Part shown: positions 22,261 through 31,317 of the stretch, piece after piece
Numbering within the stretch: position 1 is the stretch's first letter
Layout: each line of letters opens with the position of its first letter
Source: Glebionis coronaria
Taxonomy: Eukaryota; Streptophyta; Magnoliopsida; Asterales; Asteraceae
Assembly (NCBI GenBank): GCA_025667525.1
Contig: CM046877.1
Span: 27,308,737 to 27,372,736, forward strand
Direction of reading: 5' to 3'
Length of the DNA stretch: 64,000 nt
Notes under the pieces: generated by a model
The model's input: the letters and a program-made list of their open reading frames with translations, nothing else
The model's database searches: none
What the model was told of the DNA's origin: nothing
Translations under genes and position numbers: made by a program

Positions 22261-23249
22261 TGTTGGAAAATGTTTTGCAAAATATGGTTTTTGCAATACT
22301 TTGGACATAATTTTATATATGTATATGTTATATATATTCGTAGTACTTAGTAGCTTTGCGTTCTCCTCGAAGAGAGCTTCGCAACGAGCTAAAGTATGTC
22401 CAATATGGAGTTAATATGAATGAGATATCGTGTCTCAAAGTGAGTCACGTGAAACACAATATTTGGAAAAATATTTGTCCCACATCGCTTGAAACATGAA
22501 GTGAAAACATGTTTATAAAGAAATCCTAGTTTCTACCCTACAATATTCATTTGTGGGTTTTTACTCCCACGCCTACGCGCGCGCAGGGGGGGGGGGGGGG
22601 GTGCAGAAAGTGGGATTTCTAGGCCAAAAACGGGTTCGAAGCTATTGAACTTGTGCACGAGCGCGCGACCTGCGGACACGAATGCAGCTCCGAAATCTGC
22701 TTGGGTGCGGGCAAATTCGGTGTATTTTTTGCTGCTCATTCGAATTTTTCCTTCTAGATTTTTCTAATCTATTTTAGGAATAGATACAAACTTATTAATT
22801 AAGTTTACAGAAATCTGTTTTGTGTATTAAAAGATTTGCGAATCTGTGTTAGTAATAACAGATTTTCATGTCAGTTTAATTTAGGAGCAAATATTATGTC
22901 TTGGTGACCAAGACATATAATGCCTATAAATTAAACTTGAATTTCATTCATTCAGACATCCAAAAACGCAGCTTTTCTGCATCATAGCTCCAACAATTTT
23001 TCTTAGTCAGAAACACACACTGTATCCGTGATCTTTCAGGCAAGTAAGTCAAGTCCGGCTGTACAACAGCTTTAGACGTTGTACCCTGGGAAACAGACGA
23101 CGAATCTGTTTTAAGGGAAGCGTGTTAAACACGTGCCTCGTCTTTGTTTTACTGCTTTCTTATTACTGTTAATTACATTCTGTCAATTTAATTTCTTTTA
23201 TTTTATTGTAAATTCGATTTTATAATAAAAGTGTACACCGTTTCCTACA
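22261..23249 (+). mobile_element. Copia array LTR 3 (989 bp)
   Basis: It starts TGTTGGAAAATG and ends TTTCCTACA. It has the same elements as LTR 2 but a 16-base G tract (13 in LTR 2, 12 in LTR 1). The complementary primer-like segment is intact at 23095-23115. TTTTC follows directly. Confidence 0.9.
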
Positions 23250-23254
23250 TTTTC
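23250..23254. other. Target site duplication TTTTC, right copy
   Basis: It matches 10464-10468 exactly and closes the Copia array. Confidence 0.8.
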
Positions 23255-23984
23255 TACATGACGTGTGTCATATATCTATCTGATTCCTTTTTTGCAGGAA
23301 AAGTCAAAAGCTTAAGATTGTTGATATGTTGGATGATCGGGTTCCGCTGATCTAAATGCGTATGTTGACTTTCTAGAACAAAAGAAAAAAGAATCTGTTT
23401 GCGAGTAGGGTATGCTTTTCTCCAATTATCAAGTTACTAGTGTGGCGTTTTTCTACTAAATGTGATGAGATATCTGACAATATGTGCTGATTCGATCTTT
23501 TCAATGTTAAGCATGAGTGGGTCATTGGTTTCCTTAGCAACATGATAATCTTATAACTGCTTTTTTGTTTTAGTTTTGTTAAAGCTTTACGATCTAGATG
23601 GAACAGGCTTCATTGAGCTTGTACGTAGAATTATATGTCAATAAGAACCTAACTCTTTGAATAAAATGATATAGAAAGTCTCTTATGCGTCGATAGTACA
23701 TTGGATGTCTTGTTTGGTACATCTTTACGAAACGATGTACCATAAAAATTTACTCACATGGTTTTAGAACGTGCAATGTTTACAGGAACCAATCAAGCGA
23801 CGTAACGCTTATGAAGCCCGAGCATGCCCAGTTTTTCTTTTTTAAAATTGTATTTCATTGAATTGTGATAATTATACTTCACATTTGATACAGTGCGTTT
23901 CTTGTTTATGGTTTGGAAAATACTTTTGGTCTATCGAGATGTGGTTGAAATAATAAATATATTTAAATCCTAATTTTTTTGTTA
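23255..23984 (+). pseudogene. Gene scrap with an EF-hand-like peptide
   Basis: After a pyrimidine-rich TTTTTTGCAG acceptor-like site near 23298 comes a short exon-like stretch. After a second acceptor-like TTTTAG near 23573 the plus strand encodes LLKLYDLDGTGFIEL followed by a GTACGT donor-like sequence. DLDGTGFIE resembles one EF-hand calcium-binding loop, as in calcineurin B-like proteins, but the usual acidic last residue is missing. No start or long frame exists and the rest is AT-rich. It looks like a fragment of a spliced gene. The family assignment is tentative. Confidence 0.3.
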
Positions 23985-24030
23985 CTAGGTTTTTTGCCCG
24001 CGCTCCGCCGCGGGGAAGATTGGCGCTAGT
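23985..24030 (-). mobile_element. Candidate Helitron 3' terminus
   Basis: On the minus strand the sequence shows a GC-rich hairpin (CCGCGG..CGCGGG type, with CCCGCG and CGCGGG arms around CTCCGC on the plus strand) about 10 bases before a terminal CTAG followed by T. That fits the 3' signature of plant Helitrons (CTRR end, insertion between A and T). The element would extend to higher coordinates. Its 5' TC end was not located and no Rep/helicase coding is seen, so it would be non-autonomous. Confidence 0.45.
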
Positions 24031-24974
24031 GGTAAGCTGTTGTGGAAACACATTTTTAGAAAGCAAATTTACCTAGTATATTAAACACAAAAATACACAG
24101 TTGGCTGCAATTGTTTGTTATTTGAATTGTAAGATTAAACTACTTTTTCACTGGGTATAAAGGAAACATCTTCAAGGAAGCATCATTTGAGACATCTTGA
24201 ACCTGCAAATACATAATGAATATTGAGATGCCGTGTAAAGCGTTAAATAACATATATACATAAAAAAATGCAAATTTCTATACTAAACGTTGCAATTTCG
24301 CAGCTGAGATAACAGTAGCAGCTGGGGCATAGATCAAAAGATCAATACATGCGCATTTCGAGTGCGCACTTTATTTTGCAGCAGGAGCATTTGGTTAGTG
24401 GTTTAACAGCAGCCAAACACCCATTCTGCAGCAAAAAGGGTGTTTGGTTCTTGCTTAAAATCATATACCTAAACACTCTTGAGGTGTTTACATGATTATA
24501 CTTTTAGAGCGTTATCTAAAGCGAATGACATGTTTGACCCATTTAAGTTTTGCATGTGTTTTTAAATTTGCGCCATCGACAGTTAACTATATCATACATT
24601 GACCCCCTTTAGGAAATTTACATGGTTTATATAAGAAGTTAAAGTTTGAGCCATTATCAAACCTGGATAGTGGGATATCATTCTTTTCTTACTCCACATC
24701 ATCTCATGGTACGTGTCGCCTTTTTCTGCCACATCCACTACAAATGCTGTGGTGAGGACGTCATCTCGGGTTTTTTAGTTTGCTTTTGGCAACTTCTTCA
24801 TTTGTGTTATTTTCCTGCTCTATATCACCATCATCTACATACATACCTCCCATCCATTCCCCACATATTCACTGCTAGTATGTACGTGATTTGAAGAAAA
24901 TGACACGTTTGTGGCATAATCGGGATGTAAACGAATGCTAGCAAGAACATATACTTGAGAGGCCCAAAATAATG
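24031..24974. other. Unassigned AT-rich sequence
   Basis: No supportable gene. The frame at 24646-24894 (plus) has no recognisable domain. If the Helitron call is right, this is its interior. Confidence 0.4.
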
Positions 24975-25571
24975 GGCTTATGGCGAAAATTTGCTCTCCA
25001 ATGCAGTGAATTTTCCAAATCTGAGGCTGGTTTGCATTTAGGTAGCAGTTATGGGCACGGGTATCCTAATCACATAAAAACCATAAATTGGAATTACAAT
25101 CACAAAACCCGAACCATAATATGGTATTACGATCACCTGCTAAAAAGTGGTGTTTGTTTTTCTGTTGAGAGGAGGCCCCGTGTATATGTTTGATACATTA
25201 TGCCTACAAAAGATAAAAAAAACTAAAAAGAGTTGCTGAATATAGATTGTGCAGGATAAAAGGAAGTCACGAACCTCGGATCTGTGCACTGGAAATCATT
25301 TGTTATAGTATAAATCATTTGTTACCTTTCTTTCCGCTTACTTTACAATTGTTCTGGAAAAAGACCATCAACCCGCAATGGCTGCAGCCCTAAATGGTTG
25401 CCCCGCCATACGGGTTGTTACCATTAAAATGTTTGAACGACCATCAGCCGTCAAAAGATGTAAACAAACAGGGGGTTCAGATAAATGGATAATCGAACAA
25501 AGAGGATCATCCGCTATGGCTGCAACAGTAAGGTTACCATGCCAAATTACGGAAAATCTCATCTCTACCAA
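24975..25571. repeat. Direct repeat copy 1 (about 600 bp)
   Basis: It is closely similar to 25996-26594 in the same orientation; both begin GGCTTATGGCGA and end near CTCATCTCTACCA. Short frames conserved on both strands (for example 25368-25571 minus) have no known domain, and their conservation may simply reflect recent duplication. Confidence 0.8.
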
Positions 25572-25995
25572 CCGTGTTTATAATCATCATTGCCTCGTAC
25601 AACGACGAATACCACCAAAAACAGTTATCATGAAGCCATTGTTTGTTTACGGCGGCACGCATGAGATGTAAGTGATACAATCACAAACAAATATCCTGAA
25701 GCCAAGAAACATCAAATGTCGCCACCAACATCAGAATACCACAACAAAATAGCATGACATCTAAGTTATGAAATATTATCCGAAAACCAATTAACCCATG
25801 AGCCGGCTACATAAACGGAAGCGCTCAAAATTCAAATAAATTTGAGCATCCGAAAATAATAAACCAACTTGCATTTTGAAAATGAAATAATTCCGTACTC
25901 TTTATCAGACAAACTCAGTGGACATAACATATATATGAATCATGAAAAGAGGCACATGCCCATGATAATCGTCACACACCGCGAGCAGCCGCCAT
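25572..25995. other. Spacer between the two 600-bp repeats
   Basis: AT-rich sequence with nothing recognisable. Confidence 0.4.
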
Positions 25996-26594
25996 GGCTT
26001 ATGGCGACAATTTGCTCTCCAATGCAGTGAATTTTCCAAATCTTAGGCTAGTTTGCATTTAGGTAGCAGTTATGGGCACGTGTATCATAATCGCATAAAA
26101 ACCATAAATTGGCATTACAATCACACAACCCGAAACATAAAATGGTATTACGATCACCTGCTAAAAAGTGGTGTTTGTTTTTCTGTTGAGAGGAGGCCCC
26201 GTGTATATGTTTGATACAATATGCCTGCAAAAGATAAAAAAACTAAAACCAGTTGCTGAATATAAATTATGCAGGATAAAAGCAAGTCACAAACCTCGGG
26301 TCTGTGCAGTACAAGAAATCATTTGTTATAGTATAAATCATTTGTTACCTTTCTTTTCGTTTACTTTACTACTGTTCTAGAAAAAGACCATCAACCTGCA
26401 ATGGTTGCAGCCCTAAATGGTTGCCCCGCCATTCGGGTTGTTACCATTAAAATGTTTGAACGACCATCAGCCGTCAGAAGATGTAAACAAACAGGGGGCT
26501 CAGATAAATGGATAATCGAACAAAGAGGATCATCCGCTATGGCTGTAACCATAAGGTCACCATGCCAAATTACGGACAATCTCATCTCTACCAA
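25996..26594. repeat. Direct repeat copy 2 (about 600 bp)
   Basis: Partner of 24975-25571, differing by scattered substitutions and small indels. Confidence 0.8.
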
Positions 26595-26780
26595 ACTGTG
26601 CGTACGATTTAGTTCGATTTGTATAAAAACTATAAGAATATAAAATGCTGTAAAACAGGCATATTGAACAAATGGATAATAAATATACGTGACTGACCTG
26701 TTTATGTTTAACTTTACGCAGTAACTTCACGTAGCCAAAAAAGTGGGGTCGTATAGGTTTCATCTACAACAAAAATTTGA

Positions 26781-27373
26781 TAAAATTAGCTCAGATTAAT
26801 TGATGTCGTGGTTGGGTTTGTGGAGGTTGCTGAATCGAGCGATGCTCGCATTCTGCCATCCTTCCACTTTCCCAGCAAGACACCATACCAAAGGATCATC
26901 ACAGCCAACCAAACAGAGATATATGCCACCCAAAATATGATGGATCCGATAGTGAGTATTCAGGGATCACATTATATCTTACCGTACCAAAGAATCATCA
27001 CAGCCAACCAAACAAAGATATACGCCACCCAAAATAAGATGGACCCGATAGTGAGTATTCAGGGATCACATTATATCTTTAATAAAGAAGGGGAATTGCG
27101 TTTCCGAATGAGCAGTACCCAACTCACAAACGAAATAAAAAAATATATCCTTCTCCCTCGCATAAGAGTGCTATGTGTGTGGGAAGTCACATCATGTGAT
27201 AAAATCGGCTCAGCTTAATTGATGTCGTGGTTGGGTTTGTGGAGGTTGCTAAATCGAGCGATGCTCGCATTCTGCCATCCTTCCACTTCCCCCAGACACC
27301 GTACCAAAGGATCATCACAGCCAACCAAATAGAGATATATGCTATCCAAAATAAGATGGATATGATAGTGAGT
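26781..27373. repeat. Nested tandem repeats interrupted by the Gypsy insertion
   Basis: A unit of about 418 bases starts near 26781 (AATTGATGTCGTGGTTGGG) and again near 27199. Inside it a 99-base subunit beginning ACCAAAGGATCATCACAGCC repeats at about 26885 and 26984 and again at 27301. Each subunit ends GTGAGTATTCAGGGATCA. The Gypsy element broke the last copy at GTGAGTATTCA, and its remainder resumes at 42363. The frame at 26808-27218 is a by-product of the repeat. Confidence 0.7.
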
Positions 27374-27378
27374 ATTCA
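27374..27378. other. Target site duplication ATTCA, left copy
   Basis: ATTCA directly precedes the 5' LTR. It recurs at 42358-42362 after the 3' LTR. Intact copies of the target (GTGAGTATTCAGGGATC) nearby at about 26952 and 27051 confirm the empty site. Confidence 0.9.
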
Positions 27379-27812
27379 TGTGACAACCCAAAATCGAGGT
27401 CATTGCTTAATCTTATTTTACGATTATTTTTGAAATTTTTGGATGAGTTTGAACGATATTTATTTTTGGAGGTTTAAGTTTAAACCGATGTTGGAAGGTC
27501 TATATTTTATATTTATTAAGTATAAGGAGTATTAGCAAGCGTGATGTCGATGGATGCCAAATATTTTACGTTTTATTGTCGGATGTTCGATTTTCGTCAT
27601 TTTCGAGGTTTTATTTTAAATGACGTGTTAAGTCGAGTCGAGAGTCGATATTATTATTTTTGAGGTACGTTTTAAATTTTTAAAAGTATCTTTATGAAAC
27701 CCGAGCCCTGTAAATATTTTGAAAATTGACTAATAGTTATTTCCCGCTTTTTAGCTAACTATTTACATTTCTAGCCACAACTTTTACTAAATTGCAACTT
27801 GTTCCCTACCCC

Positions 27813-27823
27813 ACTATATATAA
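27813..27823 (+). promoter_or_regulatory. TATA box of Gypsy 5' LTR
   Basis: CTATATATAAA lies upstream of a CA/CT-rich leader. The matching site in the 3' LTR is at about 40142-40151. Transcription would start about 30 bases downstream. Confidence 0.55.
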
Positions 27824-29068
27824 ACTTCAGACAACACACACACATCACATTTTTCATTTTAAAAATTTCACTTTCATCTCTCTCTCTCTCTTGTGTTTGC
27901 CGAAACCCACCCACACCACCAAAACACATTAAAGCGTCAAATTTTCTTGAGTTTGAGGTTGATTCAAGCTAAACTAACACTAGAACCAATCTTATATTTG
28001 ATCAAGGATCATTTTGGTGTAAGAAATCCTTACATGCAAGCAACTTTTTTTTTCTTGATGTTGGTAGGTAGGAACTATGATCATGCATGGCATTATCATG
28101 ATGATCCATGGTGGTTTTTGCTAAAAATCTTATTAGAAACTTCATTTTGATCTTAAGATTTTTATTTTGATTATAATTTTGATGTTATGGTTGATGTATG
28201 ATGATATTAGGGCATAGTAATGATCATTTTCATGGTTGTTTTTTTATCAAAAAGTTGATTTTGTACAAGTTTTGAGTAGTCATTTTATAACAGTAAGTAA
28301 AAGGTAAAATCCGAATTTTTATGTTTTAAATGGCTTAACTTATAGCCTAGGGTTGTAGATAATTTTCTTAGCTTCGATTTGATATAAGGTAGAGCTTCTA
28401 GCTCAAAACGAGCGCGAAGATATGATGTTTTGAATGATCGTGTACCGGGAGACGAGTATCGGCACTACAAGTAGTTGTTGTCGATATTTGGATCGAATCT
28501 CGGGGACTCTAAATGGATGTTTTGAAAAATGTAACCTACTGATAATGAGGTGTTTAATTTATAGGTTGAGTATACTTTAAAACCCGAGTGTCGGTTTTGT
28601 AAACGGAGTCGTTTAAATAAGTTAAAACGGTTGTAAGAAAAATTAACGTAAATCTGTCCGGATTTCGTAGTTTGAAAATGAGTCGGGTAAAGTACTTTAA
28701 AAGTAATTTTATTTGATAAACTTGTAGGAGGACTTTCTATATATAGTAAGTTAGTTTATCGAGTCGTTTCATAAACGGTTGACGAGTTTAAAAGGGGTAA
28801 ATAAGCTAGTACATGTAGTATGTACCGGCGGACTTTGTAAAAAGTGTAAAATGGTTAAGTAAATGTGTAGTAACGTATAATGAAGTTATTTATATTGTTT
28901 TCTCTCGAGTTTATCGTGACTTTATGAGTTTGAGTTTGATATTGTTTTGTATGATTTATTTCTCGAGTCATTATTAATGAACGCGCCTTATTTGATAGGT
29001 AGCGGTTCTCGTGTTTGAAAGGCATCCATTATCGTCGACGATCATCTCTCTAGATCTCTTATACTAAG

Positions 29069-29664
29069 GTGAGTCTATAGCCTCGCTTTCTAATTGTTTT
29101 AATGATTTTAATACCCACGAGGGGGATACATGCTATTTGAAAATAAATGAACACAAGTCATGAGTAATTGTTGGACCCGAATGATGCCTAAAGTTGATTT
29201 CATTGTATTAAGTAACTTGTTGCTAAAGACCCTAAATTCATGAGTCGTTAACTATCTTCTGACTTGATGTTGTGAGTCGGGAATAGCCTCTTATTCTAAT
29301 GATAGTACTATTGGGTTGACCACCCTATCTGAGACCAGGGCATTACATTGAGTAACCCGCTGGGAAGGATAATTTTACGTGAATAAGATTGTGGTATTCT
29401 AGCAACTGATACCCTAGAGGGGCAATGGTTTTATTCTAGTCATGCCTTCATTTGGCGTGGGTGACTATTTGGTTAAGGGGTCGGTGTCATGAGCTTAAAT
29501 ATAATGTTTGTTTATCATTATTATTACTGCCTTGAATATAGATTGTGTGTACGACAATTCTATAGATGATTATGATTGATTTTCTTCTTGTGTTCAAATG
29601 TGATTTGATAAACCTATAGTCTCGCTCAACATTATTGTTGACTCGTTTTATGCATGTATTTCAG
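29069..29664 (+). other. Putative intron inside the 5' LTR
   Basis: A strong donor (CTAAG|GTGAGTCTATAG) and acceptor (GCATGTATTTCAG|GTAATAGG) delimit 596 bases. The same donor and acceptor occur in the 3' LTR (41402-41997) and, on the minus strand, in both LARD LTRs. Splicing is inferred, not shown. Confidence 0.45.
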
Positions 29665-30024
29665 GTAATAGGAAGTGATGGAGCATGGAGCTTTGCTGTG
29701 GAGGTTGTGGCTTGGCTTTTGGAAGAATGTTGGTCTAAACTGTTTCTACCTTTTAATGTTGAACAATTTACTTTATGTTGATGTACTGTACTAAACTTGT
29801 TGGTTGTTGGTCGAGATCCATGGGGACAAAACGATTTACCCTGGTATCGTGTCAGTACAATTTGGGTTGAAATCTATGTTTTAGACCATATATGAAAATC
29901 ATGTTTATATTTTGTGTAAACGTCTCTATTTGGAGTCGTTCAATATACCTTGTGTGATGATGCTTGTGTCTAACACCCAATTGTGTATTTCCGCTGCGCA
30001 ATGTAAATTGGGGGTGTTAGAGAT

Positions 30025-30041
30025 TGGTAATCAGAGCTGCA
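30025..30041 (+). other. Gypsy primer binding site (tRNA-iMet type, altered)
   Basis: TTGGTAATCAGAGCTGC starts three bases after the LTR. It matches TGGTATCAGAGC except for one inserted base. Confidence 0.65.
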
Positions 30042-30430
30042 AGTTATAGAGAACTGGGTCGATTTTGAAAATTGTCCTAAACTATAACTTTGGTGTCAAA
30101 AGTATTTATTCTTCAAAAGCACACAACTTCTCTGCAACACTCCGGTAAGATTACTTTTAGTTTTGTTTTGCATTGTAGATGTATCCCTCATAACAGAAAT
30201 GATTTCCCGAGTATTTATTAAGTAAATACTACGATATTGTATTGGAATTATTGAAAGTACGCTGAGTGCTTGTGAGTGTCATATTTATTTTTTTGCGAGC
30301 ATTGCATAAACATCATTTGCATTGTGTTGCATAGCATGGATAACGTATGATATTTGCATGAGCGTTGCATAATAATTATTATTTTATTAACGATGACCTT
30401 AAGTATCCTTAACCCTTATAATTGTAGAAA

Positions 30431-31276
30431 ATGGCTGGTTTACCTCGTGAGGATGGATGGATTGATTTGACTAATGTAGTGGATGGTGAGGAAGTGGATA
30501 ACTTTGGTGCTAGTAACGATGAGGAGCCTTTTGAGTTTTTAGATGATGGGATTCCACTTACTACAGTTGGTCAGACAGAGACTGAGTTGATACAAGGTAG
30601 TTATGTTCCAAGGGTCAATGTTGTGCCACAGACTATTCCAGATTGTCAGCGACCGGTTGTTCGTTCTTCGACTCCTACTTGTGATGTTTATATTAGTAGT
30701 TTGCCTGGGATTGCATTTGCTAGGGGTGATGTTCATGTTGAGTCGAGTAGGGCTGCTAGTGCTCGATCTATTCATGATGGTATTCCTAAGGTTTATTGTC
30801 CAGGTCCTAGGTCTTATGATGATATTTTCTGGTTTCTTAAGAAGTTTGATAGGTCTTTGTTTGAGAGGTATTTGGTTGAGACTCGTGTGATTAGGAGGTT
30901 TGAGCAGAATGAGAAAAAGTTTGACAGGTTTGTTGGTAGTGTGAGGAGATCAGAGTTTGTTAGGGCAAGGGAAATGGATGAAGTTGTTAGATTGAGATCT
31001 ATGGTGCTGAATTTGAGTGGGCAAGTTGAAAGGTTGCGTAGGGAGCAAGAAAGGAATGCTAGGTTGAGTGCATGGGGTTTGCCGGTGAGATCTTTTCCTA
31101 GTCATGGTGTTGTGATTCGTGATGTGCCGAATCAGGTTGAAGCTCAGGTGTCGGTGAAGCCGAGTGAAGGAGGTAGTCGTAAAGGGAAGGAAAAAGTGAA
31201 GGAAGAATCTGATGATGATGATAGCAGCAGTGACGACGAGTCGATGTACAAGAAGCTGCGGGGATGTGATGTTTAG
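30431..31276 (+). CDS. Extra ORF upstream of gag in the Gypsy element (281 aa, unknown function)
   Basis: An intact 281-codon frame in sense orientation, starting in a favourable AAAATGGC context about 410 bases after the 5' LTR. I do not recognise the family. The N-terminus is acidic (residues about 1-45). A middle segment around 130-175 contains RSYDDIFWFLKKFDRSLFER and RVIRRFEQNEKKFDRF. Residues about 180-215 (EMDEVVRLRSMVLNLSG, QVERLRREQERN) look coiled-coil. The C-terminus is charged (KGKEKVKEE, then a run of D and S). There is no protease, nuclease or zinc motif. It lies outside gag-pol, has no stop or frameshift while gag-pol has seven lesions, and has similar codon use. It could be a structural or RNA-binding accessory protein, or a captured host sequence; neither is proven. 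Confidence 0.65.
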   Translation: MAGLPREDGWIDLTNVVDGEEVDNFGASNDEEPFEFLDDGIPLTTVGQTETELIQGSYVPRVNVVPQTIPDCQRPVVRSSTPTCDVYISSLPGIAFARGDVHVESSRAASARSIHDGIPKVYCPGPRSYDDIFWFLKKFDRSLFERYLVETRVIRRFEQNEKKFDRFVGSVRRSEFVRAREMDEVVRLRSMVLNLSGQVERLRREQERNARLSAWGLPVRSFPSHGVVIRDVPNQVEAQVSVKPSEGGSRKGKEKVKEESDDDDSSSDDESMYKKLRGCDV

Positions 31277-31312
31277 TTCTTTTTGTTGTTTTTATTTGTT
31301 CTTGTTGTAATA

Positions 31313-31317
31313 GAACT
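31313..31317. other. Target duplication of the nested solo LTR, left (GAACT)
   Basis: GAACT before the solo LTR and AAACT after it (34755-34759) match in four of five bases. Confidence 0.5.

Larger units (their letters stand above)
10469..23249 (+). mobile_element. Tandem Copia array: LTR-body-LTR-body-LTR
   Basis: Three direct LTRs (10469-11210, 16243-17228, 22261-23249) enclose two near-identical internal regions, each with leader, one long gag-pol frame and a 3' untranslated region. Only one pair of target duplications exists (TTTTC at 10464-10468 and 23250-23254), and the two bodies share the middle LTR. That is the product expected from unequal or intra-element LTR recombination after a single insertion. 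Two independent insertions would leave additional target duplications. Both gag-pol copies carry inactivating changes. Confidence 0.85.
27379..30021 (+). mobile_element. Gypsy 5' LTR (2643 bp)
   Basis: It starts TGTGACAACCC and ends GGGGGTGTTAGA. It contains a TATA box at about 27815, a CT repeat, and an intron-like segment with donor AAG|GTGAGT at 29069 and acceptor TTTCAG at 29663-29664. The end is GA rather than CA, shared with the 3' LTR. Confidence 0.85.

Noticed and set aside
26808..27218. 136-codon frame with an internal peptide repeat
   Set aside because: The peptide repeat mirrors the 99-base DNA tandem repeat; no known domain.
30539..30890. Frames overlapping the extra Gypsy ORF in other frames
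   Set aside because: Shadows of the 281-codon ORF.
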